Positions 23,969 through 32,796 are shown, counted from the first letter of the stretch. The stretch is DNA of 64,000 nucleotides from Candidatus Zhuqueibacterota bacterium (GCA_016931935.1 JAFGDW010000268.1:56414-120413), one strand, 5' to 3'. Program-made: numbers and translations. Notes: generated by a model from the sequence alone, not told the origin.

Positions 23969-25531
23969 TTACCGCATCCTATCCCACAATGCTTTAATCA
24001 CATAACTCCTCAATTCCACACCGGGACGTAACTCTGTAGATGAGTCAATCAACGGCACGTATAATGGCCGCTGTCCCGGTGGCGGTTGAACATAGAGTTT
24101 ATTTAATAGTGATTGTTCGACCACTGGTGCGACAATGATGATCGGCGCAGCCGGCGTTTTCATGCTGACATGATTCCAGTATCCCACATTGGGATACTTT
24201 CTAAAATACCAGGGTAATGGCCAATAATCATCGTTGGGGCAGATGACCTCAATATATGTTTGGTCACCATTGTCTGCTTTTGTTGCAGTGTGAACAGCAC
24301 CCACGATCCGGAAAATATCAGGACTGGTGTGGCCATACACGTATGGATTGGCAGGGGATGCTGCATAGCGGAAATTTGCCTGCCACGATTGCCAACCCAG
24401 ATGCAGAATACCACAACTGCCGATTCCAATGATCATCCATTTTTTCCAGCTTCGGTTCAGCCGGAAAACCGCAGTCCAGCCAATCCCGGCAAGCAGAATG
24501 ATGGGTTGCCAGAAACTTAGCAAATTCCACGGGGTTTTGTAAGGAATTATCGAATAGATGACAGCAAGCACCAGTGTATAGCAGGCAATCCAGCGATCGA
24601 CTGGATTTTCAGAAATTGACTTACGAAAGGTTTGTACAACGCCCCAACTTGCCAATAGAACGATGATCCCCTCGCTCCAAAGCGGACCGTTGCGCATTTT
24701 GTACCATAGTAACAGATGTGCGTAATAATACCAGGGATGCTCATGCACCGTAGTACTGCCTTCTGCTCGACGAAAATAAACGCTATAGGCTCGAACGGCA
24801 TCGATAAGGCCGTGCCAGTTGCTGCCGAAGGATGAGAAAAACAACCCAGCCACAAATAGTACAGCGATCGGTGCGATAATGAAATGAAATTGGGGAATAC
24901 GCTGTATGCCGTCAGATAACAACATTCGTGAGTTATTTGATTGGATCAAGATCAATCCCGTAGCTGCCAACGCTGCAATCGCATTTAAAATCCATGTTTC
25001 CTTGGTTGCCATCATCAAGCCAAGTGAAATCGCACCAGTGATGAGCCAGCTAATTTTGGGATCACGCCAATACCGTAGCCAGACAACGAGCCAGCCTAAT
25101 GTAAACGCTAACAGCATCATTTCCATGATATAGTAACGGCTGTAATAGCTCAGGGCAGGGGAGATGGCGGTGAACAGGCTCATCCACAGCAGCGTGCTTC
25201 TGTTTAACCATGGGGAAAGCAGCCAGATGAGCGGAATTAATAGTAATCCAAAAAATGCCGGCACAATACGCAACGTAATTTCCGATGCTGCTGAAAGCGT
25301 TTTGGCGCCCGTCAACCAGGCCGGAATAAGCGTAAAATAGTTAAGTGTCGGGCCGTGATATTCGTGCGGATCATAGCGATAATTATTCCGCTCCAGCAGA
25401 TCACTGAATTTAATAGCGTGAACAGCCTCGTCCGTGTGCATGGGACGCTGCGTCAATCCGGGCAGACGCAGCGCCATAGCAAATATGAAAATAGCCGCCC
25501 AGGCGACATAGATTAATTGGCGCCGTTTCAC
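23969..25531 (-). CDS. Agl23-like GT-C membrane protein (TIGR03663 family)
   Basis: 520 aa with about ten membrane helices. The first loop RPMHTDEAVHAIKFSDLL (Asp34-Glu35) followed by YRYDPHEYHGPTLNYFTL is the hallmark of the TIGR03663 family, also called Agl23-like, related to GT39 oligosaccharyl and mannosyl transferases. Later: YYSRYYIMEMMLLAFTLG and YSIIPYKTPWNLLSFWQP. Probably transfers a sugar from a lipid-linked donor at the outer face of the inner membrane. Its start overlaps the stop of the discoidin-like gene by 4 bp, so the two are coupled. Confidence 0.85.
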   Translation of the reverse strand: MKRRQLIYVAWAAIFIFAMALRLPGLTQRPMHTDEAVHAIKFSDLLERNNYRYDPHEYHGPTLNYFTLIPAWLTGAKTLSAASEITLRIVPAFFGLLLIPLIWLLSPWLNRSTLLWMSLFTAISPALSYYSRYYIMEMMLLAFTLGWLVVWLRYWRDPKISWLITGAISLGLMMATKETWILNAIAALAATGLILIQSNNSRMLLSDGIQRIPQFHFIIAPIAVLFVAGLFFSSFGSNWHGLIDAVRAYSVYFRRAEGSTTVHEHPWYYYAHLLLWYKMRNGPLWSEGIIVLLASWGVVQTFRKSISENPVDRWIACYTLVLAVIYSIIPYKTPWNLLSFWQPIILLAGIGWTAVFRLNRSWKKWMIIGIGSCGILHLGWQSWQANFRYAASPANPYVYGHTSPDIFRIVGAVHTATKADNGDQTYIEVICPNDDYWPLPWYFRKYPNVGYWNHVSMKTPAAPIIIVAPVVEQSLLNKLYVQPPPGQRPLYVPLIDSSTELRPGVELRSYVIKALWDRMR

Positions 25532-26196
25532 TGCACTGGTTTACCGTAAACTTCTATTTCGATATAATGATTGAGATCGTTGCTGTTGCTGCCGTTGCTA
25601 TACAGGCGTACATATCGGCCCTGCACTCCTTTGGCATCAATTAGCTTACCTTCGGCGGTTTCCACATAGTTCATGTTCGTGCCGACGCCCATGCCTGCGC
25701 TATTATCGATGTCATTATTAAAAATCGTTTTGACGTCCTTCACAAAGTCAGGATCATCACTGACCTGCACAATCACATCATAATAAACACGCGGCTGACG
25801 ATGGTAATGCCACACAACCACGGCATAGATATCGTGCTGCTTTTCCAGGTCGACCGTGACTTGTTGCAGGAACGGACCGAATTCGACATAGCTGCCGTCA
25901 TTGGCTTCCTTGTCGCCATCGGTGAGCATCTCCAACTCGCCGATAATCGGTTCTTCATCGCTACCGGAAATTGATTTCCCCAGCGCGACATTCTTCGTCC
26001 CCTCAGGCGCCAGAAACGCTGGCCGTGGTTTGCCCAACGGTTTCTCCAGGTTCGGCACATTCATGTTTTGTGGCGTGCCGATAAACATTGGATTCGGCAA
26101 TTTAATATCGATGGGCACCAACTTTTCCTCGGCTAAGCCCAGTGTCACACAGGACATCATGACGATAATGATGAATGAAGCGATTTTTTTAAGCAT
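25528..26196 (-). CDS. Exported discoidin (F5/8 type C)-like domain protein
   Basis: 222 aa from ATG 26196, with AAGGAG upstream, and a signal peptide MLKKIASFIIIVMMSCVTLGLAEE. A Pro-rich linker leads to NVALGKSISGSDEEPIIGELEMLTDGDKEANDGSYVEFGP, QQVTVDLEKQHDIYAVVVWHY, YDVIVQVSDDPDF and GVQGRYVRLYSNGSN ... HYIEIEVYGKPVQ, a complete beta-sandwich with the L-T-D-G-D and R-Y-V-R motifs of discoidin-like carbohydrate-binding domains. No catalytic domain. It is upstream of and coupled to an Agl23-like transferase. Confidence 0.8.
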   Translation of the reverse strand: MLKKIASFIIIVMMSCVTLGLAEEKLVPIDIKLPNPMFIGTPQNMNVPNLEKPLGKPRPAFLAPEGTKNVALGKSISGSDEEPIIGELEMLTDGDKEANDGSYVEFGPFLQQVTVDLEKQHDIYAVVVWHYHRQPRVYYDVIVQVSDDPDFVKDVKTIFNNDIDNSAGMGVGTNMNYVETAEGKLIDAKGVQGRYVRLYSNGSNSNDLNHYIEIEVYGKPVQ

Positions 26197-26314
26197 TTTT
26201 TTTCTCCTTGTTATAAACTTTGCTACAATTAAACTCTTTATAGACACAGGTAGTATGCGTTCTGGCTTTATCAGTTTTTTGCCAGTTCATCTTGATTTTT
26301 TCTGTCAATGCATT

Positions 26315-26722
26315 TTAACGCAGAGATGCAGAGCGCGCAGAGCTACGCAGAGTTTTTATATTACTCTGGTAATTGATTAACTACTCGTTCAATTCCATCT
26401 CGCGATAGTTCAACATGAAAATTAATGATTAATCCCAGATGCTTCTTACTTAACCGAAGATAAGTTAGAAGTTTTGGTTTATCAATCAGTGCCAAGTTTT
26501 ACCCCTTTATATGGAATAGGTACATTTTGTTGTCTTGTAAATCGAATTCCACGTAAATGCAGTTCATGACAAATAGCATCCTCGTAAACGGATTCTAAAA
26601 GTCCAGGGCTTAAAATACGATGAACATCAATGCAGCGCCAATTATTTGTTCAGATATTTAATTTTCATGCATAATATCTCTTGCATTTTTGTTCTCTGCG
26701 TTCTTTGCGAACTCTGCGTTAA
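26315..26722. mobile_element. 408-bp inverted-repeat unit carrying a decayed GxxExxY gene
   Basis: Ends TTAACGCAGAG (26315-26325) and CTCTGCGTTAA (26712-26722) are perfect inverted repeats; each is extended by further degenerate ACGCAGAG-like units (26315-26352 and 26693-26722). The interior holds the GxxExxY remnant on the minus strand. The layout suggests a small non-self-transposing unit or a recombination-generated cassette. Confidence 0.55.
26361..26660 (-). pseudogene. GxxExxY family protein remnant (frameshifted, internally deleted)
   Basis: Reading the minus strand from about 26660 gives, in successive frames, EQIIGAA, then after a one-base loss near 26630 IDVHRILSPGLLESVYEDAICHELHLRG and IRFTRQQNVPIPYKGVKLGTD-stop at about 26482, then in another frame KPKLLTYLRLSKKHLGLIINF and VELSRDGIERVVNQLPE with the stop at 26361. 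These are the consecutive blocks of GxxExxY proteins, a short restriction-endonuclease-fold family of unknown role. About 25-30 codons including the catalytic-looking D..V.DK..VELKA block are missing between the last two parts. It cannot make a functional protein. Confidence 0.8.
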
Positions 26723-26774
26723 TATTTTATATTTGTTCTGATATGCAGGATTTGACGGCATATAAAAATAGAAA

Positions 26775-27401
26775 TTATTTACTCAAAGGCTCATATTTAT
26801 CCTTTAAAAATTTGTTCGGTAAGGAAGCATTTACAAATGCATATGCAACGCCACTAACTGTAATTAGCAAGGCGGCTGCCTTGTGCAGATTAAGAAAAAA
26901 ATCCATCCCAATGGAATCAAATAACGGGTACATACTTAATACAATCGATCCGAGCAGAAGCACAGTGATCAGCATCAGCCAGAAAAAGAGATGCCGCCAC
27001 AAATTCAATCCGCTATGTTCGTTGGGTAAGGGCTGCCGAGTCAAACACGTTCGGAGCGTTTCCCAATCCACAGCATCAAACCGATGGGATTCTGCCCACA
27101 TGAGCGATACAATGAAGACGCCAGCGATAAAGACTGGCGCAACAGCGACGTGAATAAGTAATGTGAATCCGGACATCGGTGCGCCAAGCAGTAAGAATGG
27201 CAGCAAGCCGGTCAGGGCCAGCACAAGTCCTGTAATGGCGACTATCCAAACAACGGCGCTTCGGACTGATTGAAATTGTGTTTTCGCTGACCGACCCAGC
27301 CAGCGGCGGATGACAATGAATTCCTTTTTATGAAAAAACATCCAGCCGATTAAACTAATAGTGATGATTATGCCAATAATTCGTAGCATGTGGTGTAACA
27401 T
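26775..27401 (-). CDS. Four-helix b-type cytochrome-like membrane protein
   Basis: 208 aa from ATG 27401, with AAAGG just upstream; the frame stays open far upstream but that part overlaps the cytochrome c gene and is not credible. Four membrane helices: LRIIGIIITISLIGWMFF, SAVVWIVAITGLVLALTG with LLIHVAVAPVFIAGVFIV, HLFFWLMLITVLLLGSIVL, and LHKAAALLITVSGVAYAFV. His residues in helices two and four (LIHVAV, LHKAAA) are placed like heme ligands in b-type quinol-oxidising subunits. It follows the seven-heme cytochrome gene by 74 bp on the same strand, so it is likely the quinone-side partner of that protein. Confidence 0.65.
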   Translation of the reverse strand: MLHHMLRIIGIIITISLIGWMFFHKKEFIVIRRWLGRSAKTQFQSVRSAVVWIVAITGLVLALTGLLPFLLLGAPMSGFTLLIHVAVAPVFIAGVFIVSLMWAESHRFDAVDWETLRTCLTRQPLPNEHSGLNLWRHLFFWLMLITVLLLGSIVLSMYPLFDSIGMDFFLNLHKAAALLITVSGVAYAFVNASLPNKFLKDKYEPLSK

Positions 27402-27475
27402 CCTTTCCTTTGATAGATAGGGTAATCGGTTATCGGTGAGCAGTGATCGGTGGTTTATCGATGACCGATGACTGG

Positions 27476-29368
27476 TCACCGATTGCCTTCTCTCCGTGTG
27501 GCAGAAAGTACAGTACTGATTGTGTTCAATCCTTTGAAGAAATAAAGCACAAGAGTTGAAAGTAAAATCAGGCAGCAGATAAGGATGAATATTTTCAGCA
27601 ATGGTCGAAACAAAAATGTGAACGCAAACAATCGCGCATAAATCCCCAGGCTGTTCTGAAACCGTGTCATCGGAAGCGAGATTGGTCGCACTCCCTGTAT
27701 AGGCGATGTAGCTTCCACATTGCCGAAATTGAATCCCGCACGTAATGAATGACAGTCGCTGCAACTGCTTGCGCCAAGGGATTGTTGTGCTGGACGGACA
27801 TCATGGGCGATTGGCCACAAATAAGGCGCGGTCATTGTGTGGGAGAACGATTTCAATCCAGCCGAACCAACACGGTAACCTTTACCATTATTTATGAAAA
27901 CCGGTGTACCGGTGACGAAATCTGCATTCGTCAATGAGTCGAGAATACTGGTAACTTTATCTGTGCTTAAATCCGGCCATTGTCCACTATTGATTTGAGC
28001 ATAGTTCAAGCTGTCCGTCAGTGTATCGGCGGCAATGAAATGGAGAACGATCATCTGCACGTCAACGGGAAGAATCGGTTGAATGGAATCACCATGCATA
28101 AATCCCCAAAACGACGGCCAGACGAGGTTGTGCGGTGCTATCTTCCCATTGCTTGCGGTTGCGTATACCGGCGAGATGATATATGGCATTACGGTGTCGG
28201 CTTTGACAATGCCGTGTGTACCCAAGCCATGTCCCATTGATGTTTGCACCAACTGCGGGCGTTTGGTTGCGTACGGCCCGGAGTGACAGGCAGTACAGGA
28301 CAGTTTGTCGAAATGCACTGTGGGAATTCCGGTATGACCCGGTCGCGGTGCACCCAGTCGTCCACGTTCTGACGCGTCGTTCCCGAGATGACAACCTTCA
28401 CAAGAGAAGTCGGATGAAGCATTATCACCGCGTACCATATTGTGATCCAGACCGTTGCGGTGGCAATCCACACAGTGTAATCCCGATGCAAGGTGCACAT
28501 CATTTTCGGTTCGCCAGCGATTATCTGCCTCGTTGATTTTGGTCGAGTGGCAAAACAGGCAGCGGTCGTTGGGAACGTTGCGGACAAGATCGACAAAGAC
28601 TTTGCCCTGCAAATTGAAACGATGGTCATCGTACTCCACACCCGGCGGAATCGAACGGGCATCGTCTTTGGCAACGCCGAGGTAAATGTCGTAATCATCA
28701 GGCATAGCTTTCGTTGAGCCAGTGACATGGGCGAATCCACTGGTAGCGGCGGCAGCCCAGCGGAAATTCTGATTGCGCGTAGCCACAGCATATTCCGCTT
28801 GTTGATGGGCAGGCTCCGCATCGTGACAGGCAAGGCAGTTGATTTCCAGCTTTCCCGAAATCATCCAGCGGCGATACATCATGTCCACATCGCTGGTGTC
28901 ATCTTCGCCAACGCCACCACCGGGCAGTTGGCGGCCAAACGTTTGTACGAAATACCACGGTGTCAGTCCGATGTCGTTGGGATGGATTACGCCCGGCCAC
29001 TCACGATACGACAGCGGCAGTTGGGTCGCCGACAACCTGTCCGTCAAAATCCAGGGATGACCTGGTCGTCCGGCCGGGACGTGCGCGTCGTTGGCGTTGA
29101 AATGCCAGCCATGACGGATCGTCTCGTAGTTGTGGCAGGGGAGACAGGTCTGTTTGGTCGAAAACGGCAGCACAGGTTGATCGGTTGGGCGAATCCTGGC
29201 GCTATCTGCATCAAACAGTTCGATGATATGGATCGGTTTGGCGCGGCTGCCATCGCTGATATCTCCGATCAGGGGGACTTGAGTGTCATTAACCGGTTGG
29301 GAATAAAGGATTCCGGCATTGATAAAGCACAGTATCAGAAATTTTAGTGAAAACAATCTGTTGGTCAT
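27476..29368 (-). CDS. Heptaheme c-type cytochrome, exported and membrane-anchored
   Basis: 630 aa. A signal peptide (LKFLILCFINAGILYSQ) is followed by seven CxxCH heme motifs in order: CLPCH, CLACH, CLFCH, CVDCH, CEGCH, CTACH and CSDCH. Several extra His residues can serve as distal ligands. A C-terminal helix (PLLKIFILICCLILLSTLVLYFF) with a short basic tail anchors it to the inner membrane, heme domain outside. The family was not recognised beyond multiheme cytochrome; it carries electrons in the periplasm. Its downstream partner is the four-helix membrane protein at 26775. A role in quinol oxidation or in reducing an external acceptor is inferred from the pair. Confidence 0.88.
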   Translation of the reverse strand: MTNRLFSLKFLILCFINAGILYSQPVNDTQVPLIGDISDGSRAKPIHIIELFDADSARIRPTDQPVLPFSTKQTCLPCHNYETIRHGWHFNANDAHVPAGRPGHPWILTDRLSATQLPLSYREWPGVIHPNDIGLTPWYFVQTFGRQLPGGGVGEDDTSDVDMMYRRWMISGKLEINCLACHDAEPAHQQAEYAVATRNQNFRWAAAATSGFAHVTGSTKAMPDDYDIYLGVAKDDARSIPPGVEYDDHRFNLQGKVFVDLVRNVPNDRCLFCHSTKINEADNRWRTENDVHLASGLHCVDCHRNGLDHNMVRGDNASSDFSCEGCHLGNDASERGRLGAPRPGHTGIPTVHFDKLSCTACHSGPYATKRPQLVQTSMGHGLGTHGIVKADTVMPYIISPVYATASNGKIAPHNLVWPSFWGFMHGDSIQPILPVDVQMIVLHFIAADTLTDSLNYAQINSGQWPDLSTDKVTSILDSLTNADFVTGTPVFINNGKGYRVGSAGLKSFSHTMTAPYLWPIAHDVRPAQQSLGASSCSDCHSLRAGFNFGNVEATSPIQGVRPISLPMTRFQNSLGIYARLFAFTFLFRPLLKIFILICCLILLSTLVLYFFKGLNTISTVLSATRREGNR

Positions 29369-29529
29369 GCTAAGAATTCTCTGTAATGTATGTTGAAATT
29401 AAAAGACTCTATACAAGAGCTCATTCTAAAAACCGCTAATTACGCGAATGGACGCGAATAGAAAACTATTAAGACTTATAAAAACAATTAGTGAAAATTC
29501 GTATCCATTCAATATTAAATGGTATTGTT

Positions 29530-29666
29530 GGTCCGCCGCGGCGGATCATGCCAAAGGCAGATGCGCCTCCGGAGCACTCAGCCAACGGTTCGATTCGTAC
29601 CCTGAGCTTGCCGTCACGCAGCGGCGTGCCGCCGCAGTTCGCGGCACGAACGGTGTCGAAGGGTAC
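29530..29666. repeat. GC-rich composite palindromic repeat
   Basis: Contains the 14-bp palindrome TCCGCCGCGGCGGA (29532-29545), the hairpin GTGCCGC/GCGGCAC (29626-29632, 29641-29647) and arms GTACCCT/AGGGTAC (29597-29603, 29660-29666). Its GC content is far above the AT-rich flanks, as expected for an inserted short repeat. The CCCTGAGCTTG and GTCGAAGGG parts resemble widespread intergenic repeats of many bacterial genomes. Confidence 0.55.
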
Positions 29667-29730
29667 AATTTCCACCTTTTTGGAGTGAATACATACAATG
29701 TTTATTAATTCCAAGTGGATATATGCATCA

Positions 29731-29763
29731 ACAAACCAGTTTTCTCCAGGAAACCTGGTTTGT
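29731..29763. repeat. Dispersed hairpin repeat, ACAAACCAGG type (copy 4)
   Basis: ACAAACCAGTTTTC with GAAACCTGGTTTGT around TCCAG, 13 of 14 pairs. It lies 33 bp beyond the stop of the minus-strand oxidoreductase, again at a gene 3' end. Confidence 0.7.
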
Positions 29764-29795
29764 AGCAGATAGGAAAATATTTTCAGAATTATTCC

Positions 29796-31136
29796 TTAAA
29801 TTTTAAACTCATCATTACTAAACATCAACTTCTTTCCCGTGGCTACGGCTTCATTCACTTTCAGCACCGCGACCGCAGTCTCATAACCCACTTCCGCCGG
29901 ACAGTTTAATGCTTCCTTGCCACGAACGGCATTGAAAAAATTCTCCAAATGTGGTTTGTGATATGGATCGTTCAAAACGATCGGCAGTTCATGCTTGGGC
30001 GGCGCCACCGTTTCCCGAACATCCAGTACAACACCTGGTTGGGCTGTCTTCTGCTCTTTTGGTGCGTCGAGATAGCCCATGTCCACCCATTTTTGCCAGT
30101 CCGGCGCACTGGGTTCGCGATAAATTCCTCCGCGGCCAGCGGATTCAGAAATATTGAGTGTCCCCTGGTCGCCCATGAAATTTTCAAAATAACCTTGACT
30201 GCTGTTGGTAGTGATGGTTTGATAAAACGCTCGCACCGGGCCGTCGTTGGTTTGATATTCATAAAAACACATGACCGTATCGTACCATTCGTGGGTTTGC
30301 TTTTCATAATAATCCGTCCCGCCAGTCGCAACGACTGAAACCGGCTGCGCGTTTAAAAACCAACTAAATATATCAATCTGATGCGAGCCGAGATCGACGA
30401 TCGCGCCACCCCCCAAGCCTTTGTACCAGCGCCAGTTGCGGAACTGTTCCATGCTGTCGAAATCGTACTTTTTTAACCGGGAGGTTGGTACAGTATATTT
30501 TTGTGGCCAACCGAGATCGGGTTGGACAGCGCGATTCCACTGGGCATTAATAGTTGTAATACGGCCGAGCAGATTGGCTTCCTGCAGTAGCTTGGAATAG
30601 CAATGCCGGTACCGCGGATTGCTGCGCCGCTGGTGTCCGATCTGCAACAGCTTGCCAGTACGTTTGGCAGCCAGCACCATTTTGCGGGCGTCGGCAAGAT
30701 TGTTGGACATTTCTTTTTCACAGTACACGTGCAAACCGGCTTCGAGACAGGCGATGGTATGACGGGCATGCCAGAAATCCGGTGTGGCGATGATTACAGC
30801 GTCGAGGTCTTTTTCCTTTGCCAGCATCTCGCGGTAGTCTTCGTATTGATTCAATTTATGTCCGTACCGTTTGAGAATACCGGCAGCGCGTTTCCGATTG
30901 TATTCCGTCCAAATATCGCACACAGCTTTAAAACGGATGTTAGGAATTTTCAGCATGGAATCCATCAGAACCTGACCCTGGGCGCCGGTGCCGAGCAACG
31001 CAATATTCAGATCGTCGGAACTGCTCGCCGGCGTTTGCGAACGAATGATGGTGGGCATAAGTAACCCGGCGCCTGCCACAGCACTGACTTTCATAAAGTC
31101 ACGACGGTTGATGGTTGGTAGCGATTGCTGTTTCAT
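29796..31136 (-). CDS. Tat-exported Gfo/Idh/MocA family oxidoreductase
   Basis: 446 aa. Twin-arginine signal NRRDFMKVSAVAGAGLLMPTI. Dinucleotide fold LNIALLGTGAQGQVLMDSML, AVIIATPDFWHARHTI, then HVYCEKEMSNNLADARKMV where the usual EKP is EKE. Substrate-domain blocks GHQRRSNPRYRHCYSK, NAQWNRAVQPDLGWP and FRNWRWYKGLGGGAIVDLGSHQIDIFSWFL are shared with oxidoreductases of periplasmic keto-sugar pathways. It lies downstream of a DUF1080 fusion lipoprotein on the same strand and probably works with it on C3-oxidised glycosides; that link is inference. Confidence 0.9.
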   Translation of the reverse strand: MKQQSLPTINRRDFMKVSAVAGAGLLMPTIIRSQTPASSSDDLNIALLGTGAQGQVLMDSMLKIPNIRFKAVCDIWTEYNRKRAAGILKRYGHKLNQYEDYREMLAKEKDLDAVIIATPDFWHARHTIACLEAGLHVYCEKEMSNNLADARKMVLAAKRTGKLLQIGHQRRSNPRYRHCYSKLLQEANLLGRITTINAQWNRAVQPDLGWPQKYTVPTSRLKKYDFDSMEQFRNWRWYKGLGGGAIVDLGSHQIDIFSWFLNAQPVSVVATGGTDYYEKQTHEWYDTVMCFYEYQTNDGPVRAFYQTITTNSSQGYFENFMGDQGTLNISESAGRGGIYREPSAPDWQKWVDMGYLDAPKEQKTAQPGVVLDVRETVAPPKHELPIVLNDPYHKPHLENFFNAVRGKEALNCPAEVGYETAVAVLKVNEAVATGKKLMFSNDEFKI

Positions 31137-31195
31137 GATTGTAATGGTTACTCCTTGATCGGGGGTTTGATATTATTAGTTAAGGAAGGTGCGTT

Positions 31196-31302
31196 AACAT
31201 CCCCCTGATTCCATCTCGCAGCCCGCAAGCGGGGCGAGATGAAATATTCCCCCTTCGAATGGGGAAAATTCGCTTCGCTTGCGAAACGGACAGGGGGATG
31301 TT
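31196..31302. repeat. Composite palindromic repeat with AACATCCCCCTG ends
   Basis: Ends AACATCCCCCTG (31196-31207) and CAGGGGGATGTT (31291-31302) are perfect 12-bp inverted repeats. Inside are three more hairpins: ATCTCGC/GCGAGAT with a CCCGC/GCGGG core, CCCC/GGGG around 31250-31264, and TTCGC/GCGAA around 31269-31284. The whole can fold as a multi-branched cruciform or RNA. Confidence 0.6.
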
Positions 31303-31335
31303 CGCTGTATGGATTTCTATCTCTGAAAATATCAT

Positions 31336-32796
31336 TTACAACTCTTTAATCTTCAAATTCCGAAACCATACCGGCTGACCATGATCCTGTAAACCAATAT
31401 GGCCATCGCGTGCCATATCTTTATAAGCGGTCCTAAATTTATTCGGTGTTCCATCGGGATTTTTTCTGGCTTCTGTCCATTGATTCAAATCCATATCGAT
31501 GATTTGTGCGCCATTCAATACCACATAAATTTTGTTTGCCTGACATGTAATGGTGTAGTGATTCCACTCACCTGCGGGCTTACTCATGTTTTTACTCGGC
31601 GGCAGACAATCATAAATTGCGCCGTTCATGCCATATTTTGTGCCGTCCGTGGAATCGTGGATTTGCACCTCAATGCCAGTGTTCACGTAATCGTTCACAT
31701 CAGCGGTGCGGAAGAATACGCCGCTATTGGCGCCAGGCGATACCTTGTATTCCAGATCGAGAATGAAATCGCCATACTGTTCGTTCATCCAGATGTAACC
31801 GCCACCGTTCCGGGTCAGTTGGAAATTATCCCATGACCATGAATTTGCCGGTAGCGTACAATTCGATAAGTCGGGAGCGATCAAATCCGTCCAGCCGGTG
31901 GGATTTAATTTGGCAGCTTCCGTGTTAAAATACTGTACACAGGCTGCGACTTCGGGAAATGAATTATCCCAGTTATATTCATACTCGATCGAGAATGAAC
32001 CTTTATATCCCTGAGCATGCAACTCGGCAAGAATCCCGGCAATATTGGCTTTGCCGGCGCCCCATACCACGTCGTGGGCTTCCTTTACACCAAATTCATT
32101 CAAATCTTTTAAGTGAACTGCTTTTACGCGGCCTTTCAATTTTTGCAGCGCATCAATCGGATTAATGCCTGAGCGCATCCAGTGTCCGGTATCGCAGCCC
32201 GCGCCCAGCCATTGACTGCGGCCCTCCAGCGCTTTCAACACAATGTCCGGATTCCAGTAATGGGTTGGTTCGGGGTGATTGTGAATTGCGACATTGATTT
32301 GATATTCCTGGCACAGCTTATCGATGAGATCGAACGCGTCATCCGGCGGTTCGGATTGCAGCGTTTGGATGCCCATGGCTTTGGCAAAATCAAACACCTC
32401 GCGGCAGGCGGCTTCGTCGTTAGGCAGAGGAACGACGCCGTAATTAATTACGCGAACACCGGAATTGGCCAGTTTTTGTTTTACCTGCGCCTGTAATTCC
32501 GTGGATATGGAGTGATGCATTTTCTCGTCTGGTTGGTCGGGACTTAATTTTTGCCCGGGATACGCTTCGATCCAATCCAGCCCGGCGGCGGCAGCTTTGT
32601 CAACCGTTTCATAAAAGGTGAATTTTTTAAATGTCCATGCTTGTACAGCCAAATGCCAGCCGTCGTAAGCGTCAATCGTTGGATGATACGTTGTCGGCAG
32701 CGCAACCGGTTTGGACGATTGGCCGCAGGAATTTATGACAGCCATACCGGATATGAGTAACAGAAATGCAATACTGATAATAATAACGGGTTTCAT
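31336..32796 (-). CDS. Lipoprotein fusing a sugar phosphate isomerase/epimerase-type TIM barrel to a DUF1080 (3-keto-disaccharide hydrolase) domain
   Basis: 486 aa. Signal with lipobox AVINSCGQ, so a lipoprotein. Domain 1 (about 45-290) is a xylose-isomerase-like barrel: HLAVQAWTFKKFTFYETVDKAAAAGLDWIEAYPG, VINYGVVPL, IAIHNHPEPTHYW, LGAGCDTGHWMRSG, VKAVHLKDLNEFG and FSIEYEYNWDNS, with His, Asp and Glu residues in metal-ligand positions. Domain 2 (about 300-486) is DUF1080: WSWDNFQLTRNGGGYIWMNEQYGDFILDLEYKV, NSGVFFRTADVNDYVNTGIEVQIHDS and GHIGLQDHGQPVWFRNLKIKEL. DUF1080 members related to this act on 3-keto-glycosides. Usually the two are separate genes. Flanked by two Tat-exported oxidoreductases. 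Confidence 0.9.
   Translation of the reverse strand: MKPVIIISIAFLLLISGMAVINSCGQSSKPVALPTTYHPTIDAYDGWHLAVQAWTFKKFTFYETVDKAAAAGLDWIEAYPGQKLSPDQPDEKMHHSISTELQAQVKQKLANSGVRVINYGVVPLPNDEAACREVFDFAKAMGIQTLQSEPPDDAFDLIDKLCQEYQINVAIHNHPEPTHYWNPDIVLKALEGRSQWLGAGCDTGHWMRSGINPIDALQKLKGRVKAVHLKDLNEFGVKEAHDVVWGAGKANIAGILAELHAQGYKGSFSIEYEYNWDNSFPEVAACVQYFNTEAAKLNPTGWTDLIAPDLSNCTLPANSWSWDNFQLTRNGGGYIWMNEQYGDFILDLEYKVSPGANSGVFFRTADVNDYVNTGIEVQIHDSTDGTKYGMNGAIYDCLPPSKNMSKPAGEWNHYTITCQANKIYVVLNGAQIIDMDLNQWTEARKNPDGTPNKFRTAYKDMARDGHIGLQDHGQPVWFRNLKIKEL

Larger units (their letters stand above)
29369..29795. other. Intergenic stretch with two repeat elements
   Basis: 427 bp separating two minus-strand genes. 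It holds a GC-rich palindromic element (29530-29666) and a hairpin of the ACAAACCAGG family (29731-29763). Nothing else is recognisable; open frames through it are products of the repeat. Confidence 0.6.

Noticed and set aside
27402..27764. Upstream extension of the b-type-like membrane protein
   Set aside because: The frame is open but lies over the end of the multiheme cytochrome gene, has no ribosome site, and its sequence looks non-coding. The ATG at 27401 with AAAGG is better.
28727..29347. 206-residue open frame antisense to the multiheme cytochrome
   Set aside because: It mirrors a clearly coding gene with seven heme motifs; composition and lack of known motifs mark it as a shadow frame.
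29469..29714. Small open frames in the GC-rich repeat
   Set aside because: They follow the palindromic element on both strands and have no ribosome site.
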